Positions 43,818-53,040 are shown, counted from the first letter of the stretch. The stretch: DNA of 64,000 nt from Rhodococcoides fascians NBRC 12155 = LMG 3623 (GCF_001894785.1 NZ_BCWW01000014.1:19686-83685); one strand, 5' to 3'. Numbers and translations are program-made. The notes: generated by a model not told the origin, from the letters alone.

Positions 43818-46800
43818 TTAGATGAGCGGTCCGCGAGTCGGTCCCAGTCGTCGGGCGTGCTGTTGGCGCAGTTGTTCGCGACGCTCTGCTTTGCGCTCAA
43901 CAGCGAGGCGGCGTTGTTCTGCCGCGCGTTGCTCTGCGGCCTCTCGTCGCGCCCGGTCCGTGTCGACGGCCGGATCGGGCGTCGCAGGTTGTGGAGCCGG
44001 TGCCGACTGCTGTCCGGGGCCTGCGTGGGCGGCCACCGACGCGGGTGCGGTGACTGTCTTGATGCGGGCGTTGACCTGATCCCACGCGCGGGCCGCTTCG
44101 CCGTGTTCGGGTCGATCACCTATAAGCGTGCGGTCGGTGTCGATGCCGAATTGTTCTCGGTAGGCCCCAACTTGACCGGCGGTGATCTGCCAGCGCAGTC
44201 GGGCAGCGCCGGAGTCGGGAACTTCGCCGAGGTGGCGGGTCCAGGCGGGTTGTTCGTCGACGGCGCGCTGTCCGAGCTCGCGGGTGCGTTCGGCGATCTC
44301 GGTGTAGCGGCGGCGGCTCCAGGCGACGAGCTCGGGGTCGATTCCCTCGCGGTCCTGCATCGGTGGCAGGACCCAGCTCGGGGCACTGTGGTCGCGTGCT
44401 TGTCGGCCGAGGGGCCAGCGTCGTTCGGCGGCGTCGAGTAGATCCGCTGCGCTCGGGTCGGGGTCGGTGACACCACGGCACAGTTCCACGATCGCCGCGT
44501 GCGGGTCTTTGCCGGCGCGTTCGGCATTGCGTAGGTGCGCGGCGAGGTCTGGCCACCCCCCATCGTCGCCGAGGATGGTCTCGGCGTGCTCGCCGAACTG
44601 GGTGCGCAGAGTCGGTTCGATGTTCTGCGCCCAGGCGTGCATGTCTTCTGCGCCGTTCTCGATGTGCTTTTCGAGTCGCCAGTGCATGACGGCGGACACG
44701 GAGTCGGCGCTGGCGAGTTCGCGCTCCGAGCGTGCGGCGGCGAGGGTGGGGGCCGCGTCGAGGCCGAGCTGCTCGGCGCGGCGGTACTGGTGGACGAAGG
44801 TGTCCCATTCGGCTTCGGCGATCATCGTGTTCGCCAGTTCCGGCCCCATGTTCTCGCGGACGATCGCTTGGATGCGGTGCGCGTCGATGAGTTCGCCCGC
44901 GTACTCGTATCCGCCGACGTTGTAGTCGAGCTTGCGGTGTGCGACGGCGGCGTCGCGTTGCTGTTCGGTCGCCGAGACGTCCGAGCCGTCGCGGCCGATG
45001 ATGGTCCGCACGACTTCGTCGGCGATCTTCTTGTCCGGGTGCACGTGGATCAGGTGCGGGTCGACGATGCGGTCGATGGGCACGTACAGCTGGTTTCCAT
45101 TACGGCCGCGGGTGAGGGCGACGTAGAGGGCTTGTCGGTTCATGGTGTCGTCGACGAGGACGTGGACCTGGTCGACGGTCATACCTTGCGACCGGTGGAT
45201 AGTGGCGGCGTAACCGAGCTCGCAGTGCTCTGTGACGTACTCGGCCGGCAGGCGGATGCTCCCGCCGTGTTCGAGGTGGCGCACGGTCAGCGATCCGTCG
45301 CGGTGCGCAGTCTTGACCGTCCACAAATCGCCGTTGCGGACCCGTTCCCCGCGTGTTCCAGTCACCCGCAAGCTGGTGTCGTTGCGGCGGGTGACGATGC
45401 GGTCCCCGGCGCTGGCGCGCAGTCTGTCGGACAGGTCGTTGCCGCCCTTCTTGACCAGTCCCTTCGCGAGGCGTTCGGCGCGGGCCCGGTCGTTGAGATC
45501 GCGGACGGCGTGGTTGCTGCTGGCGATCATCAGCGACGTCGTCTCGGTGTCCGAGGTCTTCGCCCAGGCGGTGAAGACCTTTTCGGCGAGGTCGTCGGCC
45601 ATGCCGTGCTGGACGCGGTCTTTCGCGGCGTACCAGGCGGCGACGGAGGTGTCGCCGTCGCGCAGTCGCAGCGAGATCTCGGCTTCTTCTTTGTCGCGGA
45701 AGCGGTGGACGTCGACCAGTTCCGGTGCCGCGCTCGATCGAGCGACCAGCCGCAGTGCACCGCCCGTGTCGACGGCGGCGAGCTGCTGCGGGTCGCCGAG
45801 TAGTCGGACCACTGCTCCGTGCTCGGCTGCGATATAGGTCAGCCGGTCTAGATCGTGTGTCGAGGCCATGCCCGCTTCGTCGACGAGGATCATCGCCCCC
45901 GGGGTGATGCCGGTGTCGAGTTCGTTCTGGTAACGGGTGAGGACGTCGGCGATGGTGCGGCCGGTGACACCGAGTTCGTCACCGAGGACGCCGGCGGCTT
46001 TCGCGGACGGTCCGAGGGCGATCACGTCGTATCCGGTGCTGCGCCACGCGTCGACGACCACGCGCATGGCGGTGGTCTTGCCGGTCCCGGCCGGACCGAC
46101 ACCGGCAGCCAGGAGGGCACCCGAGAACAAGAAATGCTCGACGAGTACCTTCTTGTCCGCGCCCAGATCCCAGCCTCTGCGTTGGGTGTGCGCGGCGAGG
46201 GCGGCGACGTAGGCGTTGCCGGGTGCCATGACCGCGGTCGGGGTGTGGGCGGCACCGACGAGGCGGTGTTCGGCAGCGAGGATCGCTGCGCTGGTGTAGG
46301 TCTCGTTGCCGTGCACGGTCAGGATCGACGCACCATCGCTGCGCTGCAACGCCTTGGGTGTCGCGTCGACCTGGCGAGTCAACCGGATCGACTCCCCGCC
46401 GAGAGCGGCTTCGGTGACCTTCTCGGCGACCGCGTCACGCTCGGCCGCGGTCGCGAACACCAGCGGCCGTAGTTGTCGTTGGACTTCGGCTTGGATGTGC
46501 CAGCGGTTCCAGCTCGAGCGTTGCTGTGCGATACGTGCGACGGCGGTGCGGGCGATCTCGCGGTGGTCGATCGAGGCGGCATCAGTGACGGTGATCGTGT
46601 TCCCGGTGCTCGTCTTCAAGGCGGAGTTCAGGGCCCGTCGGCCGACGACGTCGAGCGCGCGTTCGCGCCATTCCGCGCGTTGTGCACCGAGTGATTTCGG
46701 GGGTGCTTTCTCGTTGCGGGTTTCCAGGGTCGCTTGGTCGGCGAGGCGCATCTGGATCGCGGTCGAGGGGTCTTTGCCGTGGGTCTTGCGGTAGTCGGCG

Positions 46801-47861
46801 ACGAGCTTTTCCAGGCGTGATTCGATGGCGTCGCGGCGGGAGAACTCGCTGAGCAGTGCGGTGGGGATGCCCTCGATTTCGCGGACGGCGCGTTTGTTGA
46901 TTCCGGTGCCGGGTCGGTCGGCGAACACGGTGCCGAGCTCGCGGGTGACGTACTCCTCGATGAGGGAGTTGTAGCGCTCGGATGCGGCGACGGCGAGCTT
47001 GTGCAGCACGCGGCCATCCAGGCTGCGCCATTTGCCGTCGACGCCTTGCACTTTGGTGGAGATCGCGACGTGGGTGTGCAGGTTCGGGTCACCGTTGCGG
47101 TTGTCGCGGTGATCGAACCGGGTGTACATCAGGCCGGTCGATTCGATCTGTCCGACACCGGCTTTGCCGACGCGGGTGTAGGAGGCGTTGTCCTCGACCC
47201 AACCAATGGCATCGCTCACCGCGGCGCTGTGTGCGCGCTCGATCCTGACACGGGTGTCGTCGTCGCCCAGGCCCCAGAGAACCGAGACAGATTTCTGTGG
47301 CGTGAACACGCAGTCGTAGCCGGCGACGGGTTGGCGTTCGCGGCGTTGCTGCGAGGCGATGTAGCGGACGAGTTCTGCTTCGCTGGCCGGTGATCGGCCA
47401 ACTTCGCGGTGGAATTCGTCGGCTCCGACGCGGTAGCGGATCTGCTGGCACTGCTCGGCAGTGAGGGGCTTTCCGCCGGCGGCGCGGTCGCTGTCGATCT
47501 CGGCGCGGATGCGTTTCATCAGCGGCACCTCGTTGCGGAAGCTCGCGAACTTACGGCCGAGTCGCACGCTCTCGATCGCCGCGTTCGCCTTCGTGCCGTC
47601 GAGGACAGCAGCCTCGATCAGCGCCTGGGCTTCGGGGTGCAGGCCCTCGCCGAACAGGGCCTTCATCTGGTCCTCGCGGACGTCACCGGACACGCCGAGT
47701 TCGGCCGAGGCCCGCCCTCCCCAGATGCCCGGTTCGGCGCCTTCGGCGGAATAGTAGTCGGTCAGGTCCTGGCCGCGTTCGAGACGAATGTCGGCGCTGG
47801 CGACCTCGCGGGTGAGGTAGGTGTAGCCGTCACCCGCGTGCAACGCGTGGACGGTCATCAT
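43818..47861 (-). CDS. MobF conjugative relaxase-helicase (TraA/TrwC type)
   Basis: 1,347 residues from the ATG at 47861; GTG at 47870 and ATG at 47858 are alternatives. The relaxase domain has the N-terminal Tyr pair (GDGYTYLTREVA), a second Tyr pair (LTDYYS) and the metal-binding His cluster (RFDHRD ... NLHTHVAIS). A RecD-like helicase follows with Walker A GPAGTGKTT, Walker B ILVDEAGM, GDPQQLAAVD and a C-terminal ATIHRSQGMT. The ~200-residue tail is Ala/Arg-rich. It nicks one strand at oriT, stays bound to it and unwinds the plasmid for transfer. Its upstream region (47862-48189) is the natural place for oriT. Confidence 0.94.
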   Translation of the reverse strand: MMTVHALHAGDGYTYLTREVASADIRLERGQDLTDYYSAEGAEPGIWGGRASAELGVSGDVREDQMKALFGEGLHPEAQALIEAAVLDGTKANAAIESVRLGRKFASFRNEVPLMKRIRAEIDSDRAAGGKPLTAEQCQQIRYRVGADEFHREVGRSPASEAELVRYIASQQRRERQPVAGYDCVFTPQKSVSVLWGLGDDDTRVRIERAHSAAVSDAIGWVEDNASYTRVGKAGVGQIESTGLMYTRFDHRDNRNGDPNLHTHVAISTKVQGVDGKWRSLDGRVLHKLAVAASERYNSLIEEYVTRELGTVFADRPGTGINKRAVREIEGIPTALLSEFSRRDAIESRLEKLVADYRKTHGKDPSTAIQMRLADQATLETRNEKAPPKSLGAQRAEWRERALDVVGRRALNSALKTSTGNTITVTDAASIDHREIARTAVARIAQQRSSWNRWHIQAEVQRQLRPLVFATAAERDAVAEKVTEAALGGESIRLTRQVDATPKALQRSDGASILTVHGNETYTSAAILAAEHRLVGAAHTPTAVMAPGNAYVAALAAHTQRRGWDLGADKKVLVEHFLFSGALLAAGVGPAGTGKTTAMRVVVDAWRSTGYDVIALGPSAKAAGVLGDELGVTGRTIADVLTRYQNELDTGITPGAMILVDEAGMASTHDLDRLTYIAAEHGAVVRLLGDPQQLAAVDTGGALRLVARSSAAPELVDVHRFRDKEEAEISLRLRDGDTSVAAWYAAKDRVQHGMADDLAEKVFTAWAKTSDTETTSLMIASSNHAVRDLNDRARAERLAKGLVKKGGNDLSDRLRASAGDRIVTRRNDTSLRVTGTRGERVRNGDLWTVKTAHRDGSLTVRHLEHGGSIRLPAEYVTEHCELGYAATIHRSQGMTVDQVHVLVDDTMNRQALYVALTRGRNGNQLYVPIDRIVDPHLIHVHPDKKIADEVVRTIIGRDGSDVSATEQQRDAAVAHRKLDYNVGGYEYAGELIDAHRIQAIVRENMGPELANTMIAEAEWDTFVHQYRRAEQLGLDAAPTLAAARSERELASADSVSAVMHWRLEKHIENGAEDMHAWAQNIEPTLRTQFGEHAETILGDDGGWPDLAAHLRNAERAGKDPHAAIVELCRGVTDPDPSAADLLDAAERRWPLGRQARDHSAPSWVLPPMQDREGIDPELVAWSRRRYTEIAERTRELGQRAVDEQPAWTRHLGEVPDSGAARLRWQITAGQVGAYREQFGIDTDRTLIGDRPEHGEAARAWDQVNARIKTVTAPASVAAHAGPGQQSAPAPQPATPDPAVDTDRARREAAEQRAAEQRRLAVERKAERREQLRQQHARRLGPTRGPLI

Positions 47862-48189
47862 CGCGGGCACCGCCGCCGACGAGCCGGTGTGCGACGAGAT
47901 CTCACGGGACGATCTCGCTCGAATTCTGCTTCTGAATCGCGCGGCACAGTCGCGATAGTACGCAGATTCCGCCCATGGACACTAATAGTGCAAGAGGTGT
48001 GTGGCGTTTAGTTGGTCATTTCGCAAACGGTTACAAGAAATTCGAAGTCGATAGTATCTGCATTTCGGACGAATCAGAACGTGCATGGACCTTGGGGGAC
48101 GAAAGCTGCAGCAAGACAGACGAATCGAGGCGCATGCGGGTACGTAGCACTCTTTCGCCGGCCGACATTTCGGCGGTAGCCTGTCTCGT
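47862..48189. promoter_or_regulatory. Divergent intergenic region, candidate oriT and relaxase promoter
   Basis: It lies between the relaxase gene (leftward) and an accessory gene (rightward), the usual place of a MobF oriT. It holds small inverted repeats: CGAGAT-N11-ATCTCG near 47895-47917, TCGCG-N9-CGCGA near 47937-47955 and CGCCG-N10-CGGCG near 48152-48172, plus an AT-richer centre. No known nic consensus was recognised, so the assignment is positional. Confidence 0.45.
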
Positions 48190-48723
48190 ATGACTCCCTC
48201 GAACGGCGGACCGGTCAGCGCTCGGGAACGGGCTCGGCGGGCGAATGCGCAGAGATTGTCGGACGCACAGTTGCGTTTGAAGAATCAGGAGCAGGATCTG
48301 ATTTCATATTTCGATGCCACCCGCGACGAACAAAAAATCAATGACGATGTGGCCTTGAGGATCGAGCGGTTGCGGCGGGACGCGGAAACCAAACTTGACG
48401 CGGCGCGCGAGCGGCGCGCAAGAGCACTTGCTGAGCTGAAGAAACGCGGCGAGACATACGCGAGTATTGCGGCCTTGGTGGATCTTTCAGTGCCCGAAGC
48501 GACGCGCTTGGTCAAATCGACGATGGCGGCACGTGCGACCGTCCGGTCCAACGTCGATCCGGCTGCAGAGAATGACGTGGGGGGCACGAGTAGTACGGAA
48601 GAGAGTGTCGAGAGCCCTGGAGATTCCGCATCGATCGCCGCTGCCGAGCCATCGAGAGATGAAGACTCCTGGGCAGATGGCGAGGGCGGACGCAGCATCG
48701 CGGTAGGAGGTGAACGACCGTGA
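48190..48723 (+). CDS. Helical accessory protein next to the relaxase
   Basis: 177 residues. Residues ~10-85 are charged heptad-like helix (NQEQDLISYFDATRDEQKIN, then RIERLRRDAETKLDAARERR), a coiled-coil candidate. A helix-turn-helix-like stretch follows (RGETYASIAALVDLSVPEAT). The last 55 residues are acidic and disordered. Position, size and DNA-binding look suggest a relaxosome accessory protein that binds oriT, but no family is recognised. Its stop overlaps the next start by 4 bp. Confidence 0.65.
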   Translation: MTPSNGGPVSARERARRANAQRLSDAQLRLKNQEQDLISYFDATRDEQKINDDVALRIERLRRDAETKLDAARERRARALAELKKRGETYASIAALVDLSVPEATRLVKSTMAARATVRSNVDPAAENDVGGTSSTEESVESPGDSASIAAAEPSRDEDSWADGEGGRSIAVGGERP

Positions 48724-48926
48724 TCGCACTTGTTGCCATCGGATTGATCGTCGCAGGAGCGCTGTGGCGCGCTGGTAAGTCAGAGACTGGTTGGCGGTTC
48801 GCTCCTCTGCGGGCAACAGGAGTCATCGCCGCGGGCGTGTTCCGCATCAGCGTGATTGTTGCTTCGATCTTGTTGGCATTTTTCGTCGCCGCCACTATTG
48901 GCGCGTTGCGCAGCACCCTTCCATAG
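48720..48926 (+). CDS. Small two-TM membrane protein
   Basis: 68 residues, GTG start overlapping the previous stop (GTGA). Two hydrophobic helices (residues ~2-16 and ~38-62) are joined by a basic loop (RAGKSETGWRFAPLRATG). No motif. Translational coupling to the helical relaxase-adjacent protein suggests a joint role, perhaps tethering it to the membrane. Its 3' end lies in the segment that has a diverged copy near 52670. Confidence 0.6.
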   Translation: MIALVAIGLIVAGALWRAGKSETGWRFAPLRATGVIAAGVFRISVIVASILLAFFVAATIGALRSTLP

Positions 48927-49260
48927 CGAAGCGAGGCTTCGTCACGTGGCGATTTTCCGGCGTAGTCCGGATATTGCCCCATGCGGGTTCACGGGTACGC
49001 ACCACTTCGCCTTCGCAGCGCTCGCGCTCGTGTGCGTTTGGTGTTCCACGATCGTGCTATCGCATGCGTGTCAGGTCAACAGGTCACGTGCCTACCGGTG
49101 CAACCCGCAAGGAAACACAGTTGCATCCAACGGTACGGGAACAGAATTCGGTGTGCTGCAAGCGGCGCACTCGGGAATTGTGTCGACACCGCAGGAGCCG
49201 AACGGGTCGAGCGTGGGGACTCACTGTTGGGGAGCGATGCGGCAATGTTGATCGTGACTG
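48895..49260. repeat. Diverged duplicate of the segment at ~52665-53040 (copy A)
   Basis: Blocks of similarity occur in the same order and orientation as in 52665-53040: GCG-x-GCGCAGCACC-TTC, TTCGTCACGTGG, and a ~110-bp block around GCGCACTCGGG(A/G)AT that codes on the minus strand for part of the protein at 52835-53170. Copy A has lost the reading frame. Confidence 0.6.
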
Positions 49261-49320
49261 TGAACCTCGGCGGCGGCAGCCGACTTCAAGGTCGACGCCG
49301 AAGTAACATCTGCGATGTCC
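49075..49320 (-). pseudogene. Decayed paralogue of the gene at 52835-53170
   Basis: Minus-strand translation in one frame gives AAEVHSHDQHCRIAPQQ, a stop, then DPFGSCGVDTIPECA and PVPLDATVFP. The intact gene reads AIRVHHHGQWIVAARSFGS and PVDAIPECAMRFGSSFATAP. Order and spacing agree, while stops and a missing N-terminus show decay. Confidence 0.6.
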
Positions 49321-49360
49321 AATGAATGTGTGAAGGCACCGAACAGGGAGAGGCGCGCCT

Positions 49361-49993
49361 GTGACACTGACCCAACCCAGCAAGCACAGGGCGCGGGTGC
49401 CGGCCGAACACCGGGTGCTCGGCCTCGACATAAGATCACTTCCACCCGCACTGTTCGTCATCGCGGTGTTCGTGGTCCTGACCATCGTCGTACCGAGAAT
49501 CGACTCCTCTCTCGCCTGGGACGATCCGACCGAGGCAGGCGAGCAACTCGCCCTTACCGACACAATCGAATTCACCCCCACCGCAGGCTGGAACGTCGAA
49601 AGCGGTTTTCGAGTCGACCCAGGCGCATCGGTGCAGAAGTCCGGCGACGTCATTCTCGCCGGCGACGGTGTGACGTTTCAGATCTCGTCGGACTCCTTCG
49701 ACGGCACTCCGTCCCAACTACTGGACCAGACAGCGAAGGTCACCTCACGTACCAGCGATCCTTCCTTTCAGGTCGAGGGCGATCGAACCAACCTCACGAC
49801 GGTGACCGGAGAACCCGGCGTCCTTGCGCCCTACAGCAGCATCCGAGGAGACGGTCTGGCGGCGACCTTCGTTATCGACGGGACCGGCCTGCAGATCACG
49901 GCATACGGCCCACCCGCCCAGATGACCGCAGCCGCCGAGAACATCCGAGACATGATCACCAGCATCCGCAGCACGGACGGGAACAACCGATGA
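49361..49993 (+). CDS. Single-pass membrane protein, partner of the PrsW-like protease
   Basis: 210 residues, GTG start. One transmembrane helix at ~28-46 (PPALFVIAVFVVLTIVV) and an external domain of ~160 residues opening with LALTDTIEFTPTAGWNVESG and ending in a helix (AAAENIRDMITSIRS). The F-P-x-AGW pattern occurs in exported actinobacterial proteins of unknown role. It overlaps the PrsW-like gene by 4 bp, so it may be a substrate, a regulator or a partner of that protease. Confidence 0.7.
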   Translation: MTLTQPSKHRARVPAEHRVLGLDIRSLPPALFVIAVFVVLTIVVPRIDSSLAWDDPTEAGEQLALTDTIEFTPTAGWNVESGFRVDPGASVQKSGDVILAGDGVTFQISSDSFDGTPSQLLDQTAKVTSRTSDPSFQVEGDRTNLTTVTGEPGVLAPYSSIRGDGLAATFVIDGTGLQITAYGPPAQMTAAAENIRDMITSIRSTDGNNR

Positions 49994-51201
49994 GCGACAA
50001 CGTAATCGAGACGTCGACGGATCCATCGGCTACCGATGCGCAGCGACGCCAGGACGACGCTGTGAAGATCTCCGGCTGGGGCGAACGATTCGAGTTCTTT
50101 CAACCTCACAATTTCTCGTTCTGGGTGTACATCGCTCTCACCGCCCTCGGTGCTGTACAAGCCTGGTCCTTCTTCGCTCCGAAGGCCGGGTTCTACGCCG
50201 ACGGGTTCGCGATAGCGGCCGTCCTCTGCGGCCTGTGCGGTCTCGCCTGGCTCGCGTGGTTCCGCCATATCGACCGGTGGGAACGTCAGCCCGGCACGCT
50301 CATTGCAGCTGCGCTGCTGTGGGGCGCAATTCCCGCGACGTTCGCCTTCGCCATGACCGTGAACACCGCGATGCTCGGCATCTACCCCAAGCTCTTCGGC
50401 CAAGTCTGGAGTGCCAACTGGGCCGCAGGTGCGACGGCACCGATCACCGAGGAAGCAGCCAAGCTCTGCGGATTCGTGCTTCTGATGGGCCTCGCTCCGC
50501 GCTTGGTCCGAACCGCAAATGACGGCTTGATCATCGGAGCCTTCATCGGACTCGGGTTCGCCGTCTTCGAGGACTTTCTCTACTCCGCGACCGCGTCTGC
50601 TGGGTCGTTCGGGACCGACCCGTTCGGCAATGCCGTGCAGATGTCCTTTACCCGGATCGCGGTCAGCTTCATATCCCACCCCCTGTTCAGTGCGTTGGTC
50701 TGCGGTGGAGTTCTCTACCTGATCGGGACCAACGCGCAACCCCGCAGAATCGGACGGGGTCTCGCGTTCGTGGCAACCGGAATGGTTTTGCACTTCATGT
50801 GGGACGACGCGGGTGGCCTCAGCGGCGGCAACGGCTTGGCCGTCTTCGGCGTCTGGTTCGTCTCGATCGTTATCGGATTCACGGTACTGACCATCGCGTT
50901 CCGCCGTGCTGCGCCGCGCGAGTACCAATTCGTCCGCGACATCCTCGCCCCCGAGGTCGAGGCCGGACATCTCACCGATACCGAGGTCGAGGGCGTGCTG
51001 GAGAAGAGGGCACGCAAGGCATTCGAGAAAGCCGCTCCGAATCGGCGGTCCCGCAAGGCGCGTAAGCATCTCCGACGAGCAATCCTCGACCTTGCACACG
51101 ACGTCGCGCGCGACAAGAGCTCGGACACAGAGGCCGTCCGACACTCCCGCGCCGAGGTCGAACGCCTCCGGGCTGATTCAGAACTAACCCGGGCCCTCTG
51201 A
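49990..51201 (+). CDS. PrsW-family intramembrane metalloprotease
   Basis: 403 residues from the ATG at 49990 (ATGA overlap). About eight transmembrane helices carry the family motifs: PITEEAAK (Glu154/155), AVFEDFLYS (Glu194), SFISHPLFS (His) and VLHFMWDD (His). A cytoplasmic C-terminal tail of ~90 charged residues (EVEGVLEKRARKAFEKAAPN) follows. PrsW proteins cut membrane proteins such as anti-sigma factors within the bilayer. On this element it may control a cell-envelope signal or process a transfer protein. The tail is longer than in typical PrsW. Confidence 0.88.
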   Translation: MSDNVIETSTDPSATDAQRRQDDAVKISGWGERFEFFQPHNFSFWVYIALTALGAVQAWSFFAPKAGFYADGFAIAAVLCGLCGLAWLAWFRHIDRWERQPGTLIAAALLWGAIPATFAFAMTVNTAMLGIYPKLFGQVWSANWAAGATAPITEEAAKLCGFVLLMGLAPRLVRTANDGLIIGAFIGLGFAVFEDFLYSATASAGSFGTDPFGNAVQMSFTRIAVSFISHPLFSALVCGGVLYLIGTNAQPRRIGRGLAFVATGMVLHFMWDDAGGLSGGNGLAVFGVWFVSIVIGFTVLTIAFRRAAPREYQFVRDILAPEVEAGHLTDTEVEGVLEKRARKAFEKAAPNRRSRKARKHLRRAILDLAHDVARDKSSDTEAVRHSRAEVERLRADSELTRAL

Positions 51202-51548
51202 CAGCAACATCTCACTCCTGGCTGCAAGCGCAATCCCTTAAACCCGGGCGACTGTGCATCCGAAAGACGGTGGCCTAAGGAGGAGATAGATCCGAACGAA
51301 ACGTTCGCGGGCGTCACCGCGACCAATACTGTTGCGCTGTAGCGTTCGTAATTGTTGAACGGCATCACCTGTGCGCCAGCAATAGTGCTTTCTCGGTGTC
51401 TGAACGCCCGAGTACGGGAAACCGAATACAAGTCGATCGCGGCTCAAGTGATTGGGTCGATGACCAACGCAAGTATCGGCACCGGTTACCCTGCATGAAG
51501 ACGGATGCAGTGACGCTTCGTAACGTGTATCGGAAAGGTTCTACGGCT
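51202..51548. other. Intergenic region upstream of lsr2
   Basis: 347 bp with no gene supported. It should contain the lsr2 promoter. The open frame in front of lsr2 is not counted, because the Lsr2 family starts at the VAKRVT segment. Confidence 0.5.
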
Positions 51549-51917
51549 GTGGCCAAACGAGTGACAACCCAATTGGTGGACGATATCGACGGGTCGGTCA
51601 TCGACGACGAGTCCGGCGAGACGATCGAATTCGCGATCAACGGCGTCGAGTACTCGATCGACCTGAAAGCGAAGAACGCGAACGAGTTTCACAAAAAGCT
51701 CGACTACTATGTCGAACACGCGACGCGAGTCGGTGGCCGCAAGCGCAAGCCCTCCCCCGCTGCTGCGTCTGCCGCTGCAGCGGCCGACGGATCAGCCAAG
51801 CGTGATCCAGAGCAGACGCGAGCGATTCGGCAGTGGGCTTTCGACCAGGGCTACGACATCAGCGAACGCGGCCGCATCCCGGCCGACATCGAAGAGGCGT
51901 ACAACGCCGCACACTGA
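51549..51917 (+). CDS. lsr2: Lsr2 nucleoid-associated protein / xenogeneic silencer
   Basis: 122 residues from the GTG at 51549, where the family start (AKRVTTQLVDDIDGS) falls; GAAAGG lies upstream. N-terminal beta dimerisation domain (ESGETIEFAINGVEYSIDLK), a basic Ala/Lys linker, then the C-terminal DNA-binding domain with ERGRIP, the RGR hook that enters AT-rich minor groove. Chromosomal Lsr2 silences foreign DNA. An element-borne copy could silence the element's own genes or interfere with the host copy. It stands alone, rightward, before a leftward operon. Confidence 0.93.
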   Translation: MAKRVTTQLVDDIDGSVIDDESGETIEFAINGVEYSIDLKAKNANEFHKKLDYYVEHATRVGGRKRKPSPAAASAAAAADGSAKRDPEQTRAIRQWAFDQGYDISERGRIPADIEEAYNAAH

Positions 51918-52132
51918 CAGGCGGGGCGCCGCCTGCGGCTACGCGAGCGGCCGCTTTACGTTCTCTGTGCTGCCCGGGCCGTGGCAGGACGGAGCGCAGT
52001 GGAGTTCGATTCACCTGCCGCCCGCATGGCGGCCACTCGTTCGGCGTAGTCGGCGACATCGATTCCAGTCGTGCACGACATGACGGAGGCCCGTCCCTTG
52101 GTTGGGCGGGCCTTGTCGGGTTGATGGGGCGG

Positions 52133-52300
52133 TCAGTCAGTCGACGGCTTGGTGTCTTTGCCTGCGGCGACATCGCGTAGCCACTGCGGGACCGGATCGT
52201 TGTCGTACTCGCGGAGCTTGATCGAGGCTCCTGCGGCTGCGGCGCGGACCTTCCGGCGTTGCTCGGGGGTCCATGCCCGGCGTGGTTCGGTGGTGGTCAT
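52133..52300 (-). CDS. Small hypothetical protein
   Basis: 55 residues, too short for a long-ORF screen. It reads MTTTEPRRAWTPEQRRKVR, then AAAAGASIKLREYDNDPVPQ and WLRDVAAGKDTKPSTD. Its ATG overlaps the stop of the preceding membrane-protein gene (ATGA at 52297-52300). The basic first half could bind nucleic acid, but nothing more can be said. Last gene of the leftward small-gene operon. Confidence 0.6.
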   Translation of the reverse strand: MTTTEPRRAWTPEQRRKVRAAAAGASIKLREYDNDPVPQWLRDVAAGKDTKPSTD

Positions 52301-52635
52301 GCGCGCTCCTCGCGGTCTGCTGTAGGTCCATTGTCACTGTTGTCGTCGGTTTCCGCCAGATCGGCGCTGCCGGGGTCGATGTCACGGTCCGCGATTGCTC
52401 GGAGTGTGCGACGGTCGGTCTTGGCGATGAACGGTGTCGCAACTACGGTGCCGAACACCGTCCAGCCGAGGGCAACCTCGTCGGGGTTGTCGCTGACGGT
52501 GCGTTCGAGGCACCAGGTGATTCGTTGCCAGGATTGGGAGCGGTTGTCCGCTCGTGTGCGTTGGTTGACGGTTCCGGCGACGCCAACGACGGCGAAGACG
52601 CCGACTATGAGGGTGATCCAGGCTTGTGCTGGCAC
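52297..52635 (-). CDS. Small membrane protein
   Basis: 112 residues, GTG start after AAAGGAA. One N-terminal transmembrane helix (~5-21, WITLIVGVFAVVGVAGT) and a second weaker hydrophobic stretch (~56-70, LGWTVFGTVVATPFIA), then an acidic tail (DDNSDNGPTADREE). No family recognised. It is coupled by ATGA overlap to the 55-residue gene downstream. Confidence 0.6.
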   Translation of the reverse strand: MPAQAWITLIVGVFAVVGVAGTVNQRTRADNRSQSWQRITWCLERTVSDNPDEVALGWTVFGTVVATPFIAKTDRRTLRAIADRDIDPGSADLAETDDNSDNGPTADREERA

Positions 52636-52664
52636 GGGCCGGGTTCCTTTCGTGTGGCTGGTTC

Positions 52665-53040
52665 GGAGTGCGGCGCGCTGCGCAGCACCTTCTGACTACT
52701 CGTCCAAGTTTCGTCACGTGGGGGCTTGTGGCGTGGGCCGAAAGATGCTCAGTGCACGGAAGCGCTCCGCGTCAACGCCGTAGCACTGGAGCAAGTTCGC
52801 TTTCGATCTGCACCGGTCGATCTCTGCCGTCAATTCAGACCAGCAGGTCATACGCCCACTCGTACACCCAGCGAGGCAACTCGGGTGCATCGAACGGTGC
52901 GGTAGCGAAACTGGATCCGAAGCGCATTGCGCACTCGGGGATCGCATCGACCGGGCGGGAGCCGAAGGACCTGGCTGCGACAATCCACTGTCCGTGGTGA
53001 TGCACTCGGATCGCGGTCGACACGGTGCACCGACCACCGG
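52665..53040. repeat. Copy B of a diverged duplicated segment (partner of 48895-49260)
   Basis: This copy includes the 3' half of the intact gene at 52835-53170. It shares ordered blocks with 48895-49260, including TTCGTCACGTGG and the GCGCACTCGGGGATCG region. Confidence 0.55.

Noticed and set aside
44535..45803. 422-residue plus-strand ORF opposite the relaxase
   Set aside because: It is antisense to the conserved helicase motifs, with a Val/Asp-rich shadow composition.
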